DNA from: Agreia sp. COWG
GTDB lineage: Bacteria; Actinomycetota; Actinomycetes; Actinomycetales; Microbacteriaceae
Length of the DNA stretch: 64,000 nucleotides
Assembly (NCBI RefSeq): GCF_904528075.1
Contig: NZ_LR882035.1
Location: forward strand, 310,001 to 374,000
Reading direction: 5' to 3'
Shown: positions 52,822-60,761 of the stretch, one piece after another
How the letters are laid out: the number at the start of each line of letters is the position of its first letter
How positions within the stretch are numbered: the stretch's first letter is position 1
Translations under genes and position numbers: made by a program
Notes under the pieces: generated by a model
The model's input: only the letters and a program-made list of their open reading frames with translations
Told to the model about the DNA's origin: nothing
Database searches by the model: none

Positions 52822-53349
52822 TCAGAAGAGCGACGGGGGTGCCGTGTCTTCGGCTAGTACCGGCTGCACAGGCTCGGATGCCGCGGAGCCAGGCCAGCCC
52901 GGTCCGCTCGGCACGGCCGTGCGGTTCTGGTACGCGGTGCTCGCGGCGCGAGCGCGGGTGTCGGCGGCCTCGTTCATGGGGTGGTTGGCGTGCCCCTTGA
53001 CCCACTCGAACGTGACCGTGCGGCCCTGCAGGGCCTCGTCGAGCTGCTTGATGATCTCGACGTTCAGCACCGGCTTTCCGTCGGCCTTGCGCCAGCCCTT
53101 GCGCTTCCAGCCGGCGAGCCACTCGGTGCACGCCTTGATGGCGTACTGGCTGTCGCAGATGATGTGCAGCGGCTCGGACTCGCCCTCGGTCGCGCGCAGT
53201 AGCTCGAGCACCGCGGTCAGCTCGCCGATGTTGTTCGTGGCTCGAGGCCAGCCGCCGGCCGCCCAGCGCTCGTCGTCGACGTACCAGGCCCAACCGGCCG
53301 GTCCGGGGTTGCCGAGGGCGGAGCCGTCTGCGGAGGCGACGATCGTCAC
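52822..53349 (-). CDS. rnhA: Ribonuclease H type I
   Basis: 175 residues. It cleaves RNA in RNA-DNA hybrids. Active-site residues are visible: Asp in ASADGSALGNPGPAGWAW, Glu in NNIGELTAVLELL, Asp in HIICDSQYAIKA and the final Asp in VKGHANHPMNEAADTRAR. The C-terminal ~30 residues are Pro/Ala/Glu-rich and non-conserved. The start is GTG at 53349 with AGAAGGAG upstream. A long frame extending leftward into menB is an antisense artefact. Confidence 0.93.
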   Translation of the reverse strand: MTIVASADGSALGNPGPAGWAWYVDDERWAAGGWPRATNNIGELTAVLELLRATEGESEPLHIICDSQYAIKACTEWLAGWKRKGWRKADGKPVLNVEIIKQLDEALQGRTVTFEWVKGHANHPMNEAADTRARAASTAYQNRTAVPSGPGWPGSAASEPVQPVLAEDTAPPSLF

Positions 53350-53463
53350 GGGGGTTCTCCTTCTGGGCGCGCGGGTGTCGGGAAATGCGCGCCTCATCGA
53401 GGGTAGCGAAGCTGACTGATGCTGCACGTGTTCGACGCGAGCCTGTGCTGGCAGACTGGCGGC

Positions 53464-54384
53464 ATGTCTGAAACGCCGTTCGTCTCCGAGATCTTCGATG
53501 CTTCCGAGTGGGCCGTCGCGCCGGGTGCCGACGCCCTGACCGACATCACCTACCACCACTCGAACGACGGGCGCATCGCGCGCATCGCGTTCAATCGCCC
53601 CGAGGTGCGCAACGCGTTCCGCCCACACACCGTCGACGAGCTCTACCGCGCGCTCGACGATGCCCGGCAGAATCCGCGCATCGGGGTGGTGCTGCTCACC
53701 GGCAACGGACCGAGCCCGAAAGACGGCGGCTGGGCCTTCTGTTCGGGCGGCGACCAGCGCATCCGGGGCCGAGACGGCTATCAGTATGCCGACGGCACGA
53801 AGCCGGATGGGCCGCTGGCCGGCGCCGCCACGGGCAGGCTGCACATCCTCGAGGTGCAGCGGCTCATCCGCACGATGCCCAAGGTCGTCATCGCCGTGGT
53901 TCCCGGCTGGGCGGCCGGCGGCGGGCACTCGCTGCACGTGGTGTGCGACCTCTCGATCGCAAGCGAAGAGCACGGCAAGTTCAAGCAGACCGATGCCGAC
54001 GTCGGGTCGTTCGACGCCGGCTACGGCAGCGCGTACTTCGCTCGGCAGATCGGGCAGAAGTTCGCGCGGGAGGTGTTCTTCCTCGCCCGCGAGTACTCCG
54101 CACAGCGCGCCTACGAGATGGGGGCGGTCAACGCCGTCGTGCCGCACGCCGAGCTCGAGCGCGAGGCGCTGGACTGGGCGCGCACGATCTTGACCAAGTC
54201 GCCCACGGCCATCCGCATGCTGAAATTCGCGTTCAACGCGGTCGACGACGGGCTCATGGGCCAGCAGGTGTTCGCGGGTGAAGCAACCCGGCTCGCCTAT
54301 GGAACAGACGAAGCCGTCGAGGGGCGCGACTCGTTCCTCGAGAAGCGCGAGCCCGATTGGTCGCCGTTCCCGTACCACTACTGA
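53464..54384 (+). CDS. menB: 1,4-Dihydroxy-2-naphthoyl-CoA synthase
   Basis: 306 residues, crotonase fold. It closes the naphthoquinone ring from o-succinylbenzoyl-CoA. The N-terminal ITYHHSNDGRIARIAFNRPE and VRNAFRPHTVDELYRAL, the CSGGDQRIRGRDGYQY loop, and VVPGWAAGGGHSLHVVCDLS with FDAGYGSAYFARQIGQK are diagnostic of MenB. The ATG at 53464 has a weak purine-rich upstream sequence. It is divergent from rnhA. Confidence 0.97.
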   Translation: MSETPFVSEIFDASEWAVAPGADALTDITYHHSNDGRIARIAFNRPEVRNAFRPHTVDELYRALDDARQNPRIGVVLLTGNGPSPKDGGWAFCSGGDQRIRGRDGYQYADGTKPDGPLAGAATGRLHILEVQRLIRTMPKVVIAVVPGWAAGGGHSLHVVCDLSIASEEHGKFKQTDADVGSFDAGYGSAYFARQIGQKFAREVFFLAREYSAQRAYEMGAVNAVVPHAELEREALDWARTILTKSPTAIRMLKFAFNAVDDGLMGQQVFAGEATRLAYGTDEAVEGRDSFLEKREPDWSPFPYHY

Positions 54385-54415
54385 TCTGCCGGCGCCGATT
54401 GCGCGAATGCCGCGG

Positions 54416-54480
54416 CTAATTCAGGAGGAGAGGTTCGCCACCGCCACTATGGCGGCGGAGGCGCTCTCCTCCTGAATTAG
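54416..54480. repeat. 65-bp intergenic palindrome, family A copy 2
   Basis: Perfect 17-bp arms, CTAATTCAGGAGGAGAG (54416-54432) and its complement (54464-54480). The length equals that of copy 1 (51586-51650). The outer 15 bases are identical in both copies, while the centre differs but keeps its own pairing (CCGCC/GGCGG). It lies between menB and ohrR. Confidence 0.85.
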
Positions 54481-54528
54481 CGACGCTGGGTATGCGCCGA
54501 GCGGATGCCGCACGTCGGTCGATTTGCC

Positions 54529-54553
54529 TTGTGCACAATTGAATTGTGCGCAA
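54529..54553. promoter_or_regulatory. OhrR-type operator
   Basis: A 25-bp near-perfect palindrome: TTGTGCACAATT, a central G, AATTGTGCGCAA, with 11 of 12 arm positions complementary. The core ACAATT...AATTGT matches OhrR operators. It covers a possible upstream GTG start of ohrR (54546). Confidence 0.8.
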
Positions 54554-54563
54554 TGCTTTTCAT

Positions 54564-55106
54564 ATGTCCTCCTCCGACGCACCCGCTGCAGTGCCGCAGC
54601 GTTCGGCGCAGCAGGCCGAGCAGCAGTCCGTCATCGACGAGCTGGTGTGCTTCGCCCTCTACAACGCCTCGCACGCCATCACCCAGACCTACCGCACGGT
54701 GCTCGCGCCGTGGGGGCTCACCTACCCGCAGTACCTCGTCTTCGTCGCCCTCTGGAACGACGGGCCGCTCTCGCTCAGCGACCTGGGCCAGCGTCTCGAA
54801 CTCGACTCGGGCACCCTCTCGCCCCTCACCCGCCGCATGGAGGAGGCCGGCTACCTCGCGCGCACCCGCGCATCCGGCGATGCCCGCATCGTCACGATCG
54901 GCCTCACCGAGCACGGCGACCGGATGCGCGACGAGCTCGCCGCCGTTCCGGCCTGCGTCGCCGGCGCGATGAACCTCGACCACGCGAGCGCAACCGCGCT
55001 GCGCAGCATGCTGAAGCAGCTCGCCGTCGACGCGCGTGCCGCCGACGTGAATCCGCTCGGCGCGACCACCCCCACGACCACCGGTGCACCCGTCGCCGGT
55101 CGATGA
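54564..55106 (+). CDS. ohrR: OhrR-type MarR-family peroxide-sensing repressor
   Basis: 180 residues. The sensor Cys lies in ELVCFALYNASHAITQTYR, as in OhrR proteins, where oxidation by organic hydroperoxides releases DNA. YPQYLVFVALWNDGPLSLSD and LELDSGTLSPLTRRMEEAGY form the winged helix. The ATG at 54564 is preferred because the GTG at 54546 is within the operator; there is no ribosome-binding site, so a leaderless mRNA is possible. A ~25-residue Thr/Pro tail is unusual. ohr follows after 11 bases. Confidence 0.9.
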   Translation: MSSSDAPAAVPQRSAQQAEQQSVIDELVCFALYNASHAITQTYRTVLAPWGLTYPQYLVFVALWNDGPLSLSDLGQRLELDSGTLSPLTRRMEEAGYLARTRASGDARIVTIGLTEHGDRMRDELAAVPACVAGAMNLDHASATALRSMLKQLAVDARAADVNPLGATTPTTTGAPVAGR

Positions 55107-55117
55107 AAGGAAACACC

Positions 55118-55540
55118 ATGGAGATCCTCTACACCGCCGAAGCCCTCGCTACCGGAGAAGGCCGCAACGGCCACGTGCGCACCACCGACGGCCGGGTCGA
55201 CCTCGACCTCGCCATCCCCAAGGAGATGGGCGGCTCGGGCAACGGGGCCAACCCCGAAGAGCTCTTTGCCGCCGGCTATTCGGCCTGCTTCCACTCCGCC
55301 CTGCAGAGCGTCGCCCGCGCCCGCAAGGTGAAGATCGCCGACTCCAGCGTCGGCGGCCGCGTGCACATCGGACCCAACGGCGAGGGCGGCTTCCAGCTCG
55401 CCGTCATGCTCGAGGTCGTCATCCCCGGAGTCGAGCTCGCGCTCGCCCAGGAGCTCGCCGACGCAGCTCACCTGGTGTGCCCCTACTCCAACGCCACGCG
55501 AGGCAACATCGACGTGCAGATCGTCGTCGAAGAGGGCTGA
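55118..55540 (+). CDS. ohr: Organic hydroperoxide resistance peroxiredoxin
   Basis: 140 residues, Ohr/OsmC family. It reduces organic hydroperoxides with two Cys, seen in FAAGYSACFHSALQSVAR and LVCPYSNATRGNIDVQIVVE. AIPKEMGGSGNGANPEELFA is the Ohr-specific block. An AAAGGAAA ribosome-binding site precedes the ATG. It is co-transcribed with its repressor. Confidence 0.96.
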   Translation: MEILYTAEALATGEGRNGHVRTTDGRVDLDLAIPKEMGGSGNGANPEELFAAGYSACFHSALQSVARARKVKIADSSVGGRVHIGPNGEGGFQLAVMLEVVIPGVELALAQELADAAHLVCPYSNATRGNIDVQIVVEEG

Positions 55541-55568
55541 CTCGCCCCGCGCTGACCGCGCCTCCCGC

Positions 55569-55636
55569 CGAGCGCGGGTGTTCTCGCCCATCGCGGTGGC
55601 CACGCCACTCGCGCTGGGCGACAACACCCGCGCTCG
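55569..55636. repeat. 68-bp intergenic palindrome, family C
   Basis: 22-bp arms with one mismatch: CGAGCGCGGGTGTT then TCGCCCA on the left (55569-55590), TGGGCGA then AACACCCGCGCTCG on the right (55615-55636). The 24-bp centre can pair further (GTGGC/GCCAC). It lies between ohr and menE. Confidence 0.8.
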
Positions 55637-55704
55637 ATGCGTGTGACCTGAGAGGCGCCCACTCGTTTACCTCTCGGAAACACGCCCTGTCGTAGGGTGA
55701 ACGA

Positions 55705-56919
55705 ATGACACGCCCGCTCGACATCGTGGTTGCAAACGACGCACTCTCAGTGCTGCCTCGACTGCGCGCAGCCCTCGCGCACGAGGGGCCGGCCATCCTG
55801 CCCCGCACAGCCGAAGAGGTCGAGGCCGCCAGGCATCCTGCACCGCGTCATGCCGCACCACGGCCCGGCGAGACGCCCGTGGCGCGCGACCATCCCGTTC
55901 CTGAGAACGTTCCCGACGAGGTGTCGCTCGTGATCGAGACGTCGGGCTCGTCGGGCGCGCCGAAGCGTGTGGCCCTGTCGACGGATGCGGTGCTCGCCAG
56001 CGCATCGGCGGTCGAGGCCGAGCTGGGCGGAAGCGGGCAGTGGCTGCTGTCTCTGCCCACCAACTACATCGCGGGCATGCAGGTGCTCGCGCGCTCGATC
56101 GTCGGCGGAACCACCCCCGTGGTGCAGCCGCCCGGCCACTTCTCGGCCCGGGTGTTCGCCGAGCTCGTCGACGAACTGGATGCTCCGCTCACGTTCGCCT
56201 CGCTGGTTCCGGCCCAGCTGGCCAGGGTCATCGACGCGGGCGAGGCCGATGCGGGCATCCGCAGCCAGATCCGGCGACTCGACGCGATTCTCGTCGGGGG
56301 GCAGGCCCTGCCCGCCGCCCTCTACCAGCGCGCGGTGGAACTCGGCCTGAACGTGCGCCGCACCTATGGATCGAGCGAGACCGCGGGGGGCTGCGTCTAC
56401 GACGGGGCTCCGCTTCAGACCGTCGAGGCGCGGGTCACGGCGGGCGAGCTCGAGCTCTCGGGCCCCATGCTCGCCGAGGGTTACCTCGGCGACGAGGAGC
56501 TCACCGCCCGCAAGTTCTACACCGCAGACGGGCGTCGCTGGTACCGCACGGCCGACTCCGGCGACGTGGTCGACGGCATCGTTCGCGTGTCGGGCCGCAT
56601 CGACAACGTGATCATCTCGGGCGGCATCAAGGTGTCGCTCGATCGGGTGGAGCGCGTCGTGCAGTCGCTCGATGGCTTCCGCGGCGCCGTCGTGGTTCCG
56701 CAGCCGAGTGCCGAGTGGGGCCAGGTGTCTGTTGTCGTCACCGATGGCGCCGTGGATGCCGGGAGCCTGCAGCGCGTGCGCGACGCCGTGATCGCGGGGC
56801 CGGGTCGGGCGGCGGCTCCGGTGCGCATCGTGCAGCTCGCCGCGCTGCCGACCCTCGCCTCAGGCAAGCCAGACCGCCTCGCGCTGGCGCGCACCCTGGC
56901 AGCCGCCCCGCCCGCCTGA
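55705..56919 (+). CDS. menE: o-Succinylbenzoate-CoA ligase
   Basis: 404 residues, short adenylate-forming enzyme typical of actinobacterial MenE. The ATP loop is LVIETSGSSGAPKRVALST; LLSLPTNYIAGMQVLARSIV is MenE-like; RTYGSSETAGGCVYDG, YRTADSGDVVDGIVRVSGR and VIISGGIKVSLDRVE are the later adenylation motifs, with the C-terminal Lys in LASGKPDRLAL. It activates o-succinylbenzoate to its CoA ester for MenB. Confidence 0.94.
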   Translation: MTRPLDIVVANDALSVLPRLRAALAHEGPAILPRTAEEVEAARHPAPRHAAPRPGETPVARDHPVPENVPDEVSLVIETSGSSGAPKRVALSTDAVLASASAVEAELGGSGQWLLSLPTNYIAGMQVLARSIVGGTTPVVQPPGHFSARVFAELVDELDAPLTFASLVPAQLARVIDAGEADAGIRSQIRRLDAILVGGQALPAALYQRAVELGLNVRRTYGSSETAGGCVYDGAPLQTVEARVTAGELELSGPMLAEGYLGDEELTARKFYTADGRRWYRTADSGDVVDGIVRVSGRIDNVIISGGIKVSLDRVERVVQSLDGFRGAVVVPQPSAEWGQVSVVVTDGAVDAGSLQRVRDAVIAGPGRAAAPVRIVQLAALPTLASGKPDRLALARTLAAAPPA

Positions 56920-56963
56920 GCGCCCGGCCCCGCCGTTCAGGGCCGCGGTCGTACAATCATCGG

Positions 56964-57950
56964 GTGCCCACGAGTAAGAAGTCGCCCCGCAAGAAGCAGC
57001 CCAACCGCAACGCCCGTCGGGTGCGTTCGAGCGGGCATCCGGCCGGGCCCCGCGTCACGACACAGCGGCCCAGCAAGGTGACGGCCGGCGACTGGATCGC
57101 CGGCGCCAGACTGCGCACCCTTCCGCTCGCAATAGCTCCGGTCGCCCTGGGAACGGGTGCTGCAACGATTCCGGGCTCGGTGCACGGAAACTGGCCGCTC
57201 GTCGTGCTCTGCCTCGCCGTGGCCCTGTTTTTGCAGATCGGGGTGAACTACGCCAACGACTACTCCGACGGCATCAGGGGCACGGATGCCTATCGGCTCG
57301 GGCCCGCGCGGCTCACCGGATCGGGCGCGGTCAGGCCGAAGCTCGTTCTCACCGTGGCGCTCGTGTTCTTCGGCCTCGCGGGGCTTGCCGGCCTTGCCAT
57401 CGTGGTCATCACGCAGCTCTGGTGGCTCCTCGCCGTCGGCGCGGTCGCCATCGTCGCCGCCTGGTTCTATACCGGGGGCAAACGCCCCTACGGCTACTCG
57501 GGCCTCGGCGAGCTTTTCGTCTTCGTGTTCTTCGGCCTCGTCGCCACGCTCGGAACCATGTACGTGCTCGTGCAGGAGGTCACGTTCGAGGGCTTCCTCG
57601 CCGCCGTCGCGATCGGATTCATCTCGTGTGCCGTGCTGATGGTGAACAACATCCGCGACATTCCCCAAGACCGCATCGCTGGCAAGAAGACGCTCGCGGT
57701 GCGGGTGGGCGACCGCGCCGCGCGCATCCTGTTCTGCGTCTTCATGCTCGTGCCCTACCTGGTGCTGGCGTTCCTGTCGCTGCTCTTCCCCCTCGGGATC
57801 CTCGTGTTCTTCACCCTGCTGATCGCCATTCCCGCCTCGCTGATCGTGGTCACCGCCAAGACGCCGAAGGAGCTCATCCTCGCGCTGCAGCTCACCAGCC
57901 TCACTGGCCTGCTCTACGGGCTCGGCCTCGCGGCGGCTCTGGCGTTCTAA
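56964..57950 (+). CDS. menA: 1,4-Dihydroxy-2-naphthoate prenyltransferase
   Basis: 328 residues. After a basic 40-residue N-terminus (TSKKSPRKKQPNRNARR), the UbiA-type membrane enzyme begins at KVTAGDWIAGARLRTLPLAI. The two Asp-rich prenyl-diphosphate motifs are VNYANDYSDGIRGTD and MVNNIRDIPQDRIAGKKTLA. It attaches the polyprenyl tail to DHNA in the membrane. The start is GTG at 56964, 44 bases after menE. Confidence 0.96.
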   Translation: MPTSKKSPRKKQPNRNARRVRSSGHPAGPRVTTQRPSKVTAGDWIAGARLRTLPLAIAPVALGTGAATIPGSVHGNWPLVVLCLAVALFLQIGVNYANDYSDGIRGTDAYRLGPARLTGSGAVRPKLVLTVALVFFGLAGLAGLAIVVITQLWWLLAVGAVAIVAAWFYTGGKRPYGYSGLGELFVFVFFGLVATLGTMYVLVQEVTFEGFLAAVAIGFISCAVLMVNNIRDIPQDRIAGKKTLAVRVGDRAARILFCVFMLVPYLVLAFLSLLFPLGILVFFTLLIAIPASLIVVTAKTPKELILALQLTSLTGLLYGLGLAAALAF

Positions 57951-57968
57951 GGGGCCTATCCTCGAGGA

Positions 57969-58469
57969 ATGGCTGAATACGCGCAACCACAGAAGAAGGC
58001 CGACTGGGATGTCGGCGTGCGCCAGACGGTCGCGGCCGACCGCAAGACCGTGTGGGCATTCCTCGTGGGCGAAGGCCTTCCGCTCTGGCTCGGCAAAACG
58101 TCGGTGCTCGCCCCGCAGAAGGGTGCCACGTTCGAGACCGACGACGACATCAGCGGTCGTGTTCTGAGCGTGCAGCCCGGTGTCGGGCTGCGCATCACCT
58201 GGCAGCCCGGAGAGTGGAGCCGAGCCTCCACGCTTCAGCTCACGCTGAAAGACGCCGATGGCGGCACCGCGATCTCGTTCCACCAAGAGAAGCTCTCGAC
58301 CCGCGACGAGCGAAAGATGATGCTGGGCCGATGGAAGGGCGCGATGCTGGACATCGAGAAAGCTCTGACCCGAAGCACCAAGCAGCCCTCGAAGCCGGAT
58401 GCCGGCCGCAAGCCGTCCGCCGCCAAGAACCCCGCCGCCAAGAAGTCCGCGGCTCCGAAGAAGCGCTGA
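57969..58469 (+). CDS. SRPBCC/AHSA1-like protein with a Lys/Ala-rich tail
   Basis: 166 residues. VGVRQTVAADRKTVWAFLVG and EWSRASTLQLTLKDADGGTA fit the helix-grip START-like fold, and ERKMMLGRWKGAMLDIEKAL is the long C-terminal helix. The last ~35 residues are a Lys/Ala/Pro repeat tail (KNPAAKKSAAPKKR), which may bind nucleic acid or polyanions. It follows menA by 18 bases and may be co-transcribed. Role unknown. Confidence 0.78.
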   Translation: MAEYAQPQKKADWDVGVRQTVAADRKTVWAFLVGEGLPLWLGKTSVLAPQKGATFETDDDISGRVLSVQPGVGLRITWQPGEWSRASTLQLTLKDADGGTAISFHQEKLSTRDERKMMLGRWKGAMLDIEKALTRSTKQPSKPDAGRKPSAAKNPAAKKSAAPKKR

Positions 58470-58472
58470 CCG

Positions 58473-58778
58473 CTAGGGCTTCGGAGCGCCGTTCGCGCCG
58501 TCGATGACGGCATCCTCGTTGTCTTCATCGTCTCCGGCGGCCGACGACTGCGAGCGCTTCGTGCTCGCGCGCGCCTCGTAGAGGCTCTTGGCCGCCTCCT
58601 CGCGGGGTCGGCGCAGAAAGATGAACGAGACGCACAGCGAGATGATCGCGGCGAGCACGGCGGAGATCCACTCGGGAACGCCACCCGGCGTGAGCAGCAG
58701 AAGCAGGATCGCGAGCAGCACGGCGAACAGCCCGATGCGGATGAGCGAGAAGAGCAGCCAGGTGCGTCGAGGATTCAC
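58473..58778 (-). CDS. DUF4229 small membrane protein
   Basis: 101 residues. Two hydrophobic segments (about 8-28 and 34-52) with RPREEAAKSLYEARASTKRS after them match DUF4229, a family common next to men genes in actinobacteria. The C-terminal part is acidic and likely disordered. The start is GTG at 58778. It converges with the SRPBCC gene, with a 3-bp gap. Function unknown. Confidence 0.82.
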   Translation of the reverse strand: MNPRRTWLLFSLIRIGLFAVLLAILLLLLTPGGVPEWISAVLAAIISLCVSFIFLRRPREEAAKSLYEARASTKRSQSSAAGDDEDNEDAVIDGANGAPKP

Positions 58779-58865
58779 GGGGTTCAGTGTAGGCGCTGCT
58801 CTGTGAGGATACGCCGGGTGCGAGAACCGGCCGGATGCTTGCGCCGCCGCTCGACACTCGCTAAC

Positions 58866-58885
58866 GTACAATCAAATGGTTGTAC
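58866..58885. promoter_or_regulatory. Palindromic operator overlapping the ArsR start codon
   Basis: GTACAA (58866-58871) and TTGTAC (58880-58885) form an inverted repeat with an 8-base spacer that contains the ATG start (58876) of the ArsR gene. Repressor binding here would block its own transcription start. Confidence 0.6.
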
Positions 58886-59253
58886 AAATCGAACTCAGTG
58901 ACGACGAGGTGAACCGTCTCTTCCGGGCCCTCGCGGATGCGACCCGGCGCGACATCGTGCGCCGCACGCTCATCTCCGCCGTCTCGGTATCGCAGCTCGC
59001 CGACTCCTACGCCATGTCGTTCGCCGCCGTCCAGAAGCACGTGGCCGTGCTCGAGGAGTCGGGGCTCGTCACGAAGGAGTCCCGGGGCCGGGAGCGAATG
59101 GTGCGGGGCGAGCCCGACCGCATCCGACAGGCCCAGCGTCTGCTCGACGAGTTCGAGCAGCTCTGGCGCTCGAGGATAGACCGCCTCGACGCGTTCCTTC
59201 ACGAATCCGCAGCCGAATCCGCAGACATCTCCGCAGACGAAAAGAAAGGCTAG
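58876..59253 (+). CDS. ArsR-family regulator paired with an AHSA1-domain protein
   Basis: 125 residues. The family blocks are NRLFRALADATRRDIVRRTL, QLADSYAMSFAAVQKHVAVL and RERMVRGEPDRIRQAQRLL. ArsR genes of this type commonly precede SRPBCC/AHSA1 genes, as here, where the next start is 2 bases after the stop. A palindrome covers the ATG, so the transcript may be leaderless and autoregulated. No metal-binding Cys motif is present. Confidence 0.92.
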   Translation: MVVQIELSDDEVNRLFRALADATRRDIVRRTLISAVSVSQLADSYAMSFAAVQKHVAVLEESGLVTKESRGRERMVRGEPDRIRQAQRLLDEFEQLWRSRIDRLDAFLHESAAESADISADEKKG

Positions 59254-59255
59254 TC

Positions 59256-60245
59256 ATGCCCGTCACCAGCGTCGAGAAAGACCTCGACCAGCTCACCTTC
59301 ACGATCATCGCCGACTTCACCGTCCCCGTTCGCCGGCTCTGGGATGCCTATACGGACCCGCGCAGCATCGAACGCTTCTGGGGGCCGCCCACCTATCCGG
59401 CGACCTTCCTGCGGCACGATGCTGCGCCGGGCGGTCGTAGCCTCTACCGCATGACCGGCCCCGAGGGAGATGAGCACTACGGCTACTGGGAGTGGCTCGC
59501 CGTCTCGCCGTTCGACTCGTTCGAGGTGTCCGACGGGTTCGCCGACGCGACCGGAGCCGCGAACACCGAGCTGCCGACCGTGCACATGACCTATGTGTTC
59601 GAGGGCACCGACGATGGCTCCCGGCTCATCACGACGTCGCGGTTCGACTCGCTCGAACAGCTCGAGCAGCTGCTCGACATGGGAATGCTCGACGGCGTGA
59701 ACCAGGCCATGTCGCAGATCGACGATGTGCTCGCAGACCTCGCCTCGTTCGCCGCAGGAAGGGCGGCCGACGCGCAGGTGCTGAGCGACACCCAGGTACG
59801 CGTGGCGCGCGTCATCCGGGGCTCTATCACCGACGTGTGGCGGGCCCACAACGATGCCGAGCTCATGAAGCGGTGGCTGCTGGGGCCCGACGGGTGGACG
59901 ATGCCCGTGTGCGAACTGGCCGTGAATGTGGGCGACCGGTACCGCTCCGTGTGGCAGCCGGCCGAGGGCGGCGAGGGCTTCGGCTTCACCGGCGAGCTGC
60001 TCGAATCAGAGGAGCCCCACCGTGCCGTGACGACAGAGAGCATGATCGGCCTCGACGCGCCCGCGACGCTGAACGAGCTCACGTTGACCCCGGTCGAGGG
60101 CGGCACCCTGCTGTCGATCGTGATCACCTATGCGAACGTCGAGCAGCGGGACATGATCCTCGGCACCGGCATGACCGACGGAATGGAGACGAGCTATGCG
60201 CGGCTCGAACGCGTGCTGCAGAAAGAGGCGGTGCCGCTCTTGTGA
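59256..60245 (+). CDS. Tandem AHSA1/SRPBCC two-domain protein
   Basis: 329 residues made of two AHSA1-type domains. The first has FTVPVRRLWDAYTDPRSIER and FWGPPTYPATFL; the second, from about residue 175, has RVIRGSITDVWRAHNDAELM and KRWLLGPDGWTMPV. Each has the hydrophobic ligand cavity pattern and ends in a long helix. Single-domain members are usual, so this is a fusion or duplication. It is co-transcribed with the ArsR regulator; the ligand is unknown. Confidence 0.88.
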   Translation: MPVTSVEKDLDQLTFTIIADFTVPVRRLWDAYTDPRSIERFWGPPTYPATFLRHDAAPGGRSLYRMTGPEGDEHYGYWEWLAVSPFDSFEVSDGFADATGAANTELPTVHMTYVFEGTDDGSRLITTSRFDSLEQLEQLLDMGMLDGVNQAMSQIDDVLADLASFAAGRAADAQVLSDTQVRVARVIRGSITDVWRAHNDAELMKRWLLGPDGWTMPVCELAVNVGDRYRSVWQPAEGGEGFGFTGELLESEEPHRAVTTESMIGLDAPATLNELTLTPVEGGTLLSIVITYANVEQRDMILGTGMTDGMETSYARLERVLQKEAVPLL

Positions 60246-60338
60246 GCGAAGAGCCGGCTGAGCGCCCGCGAGAGGTGCAGACTCACACGACGGTCAACCC
60301 CGGGGCAAACGCTCGGAAAGCCCGCCTATCATGGGGTC

Positions 60339-60761
60339 ATGGCTCGTTTGTTGTTCGTTCTCGGTATCGTCGCCGTAACGTTCATGATCTATTCGATCGT
60401 TGACGCTGCCTTCAGACCTGCCCGGTTGATCCGCGCTCTGCCCAAATGGGCGTGGCTCCTGATCATCATCGTCATCCCCCTCATCGGTGGCGTGCTCTGG
60501 TTCGTGATCGGGCGAGGCCGCGAGCGGCAGGCCGCCGTCTATCGCACGGTGGGTCCCGACGACGATCCCGACTTCCTCGGCAAGCTCGGCCCCATGAGCC
60601 CGCGCGATCCTGCGCAGGATGCGCGCACCGAAGAACAGATCCGCGACCTCGAGAAGCGCCTCGCCGAGCAGTCTGGTGACGCTGCGGGAGATAAGCCCAG
60701 AGATACGCCGAGAGACGACCCGAAACACGGTCGCAGCGAGAAGCCCGGCCCTTCGTTGTGA
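60339..60761 (+). CDS. PLDc_N-domain membrane protein
   Basis: 140 residues. Two transmembrane helices (MARLLFVLGIVAVTFMIYSI and WAWLLIIIVIPLIGGVLWFV) form the phospholipase D N-terminal domain, here without a catalytic domain. A long charged cytoplasmic tail with KRLAEQSGDAAGDKPRDTPR follows. The family often sits next to menD in actinobacteria. It overlaps menD by 4 bp. Function unknown. Confidence 0.88.
   Translation: MARLLFVLGIVAVTFMIYSIVDAAFRPARLIRALPKWAWLLIIIVIPLIGGVLWFVIGRGRERQAAVYRTVGPDDDPDFLGKLGPMSPRDPAQDARTEEQIRDLEKRLAEQSGDAAGDKPRDTPRDDPKHGRSEKPGPSL

Noticed and set aside
53350..54378. Long minus-strand extension upstream of rnhA through menB
   Set aside because: The added sequence has no family features and is antisense to an intact menB; rnhA has its own GTG and ribosome-binding site at 53349.
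56040..56963. In-frame N-terminal extension of menA back into menE
   Set aside because: It is the shifted frame of menE, Arg-rich and low-complexity; the GTG at 56964 gives a normal MenA.
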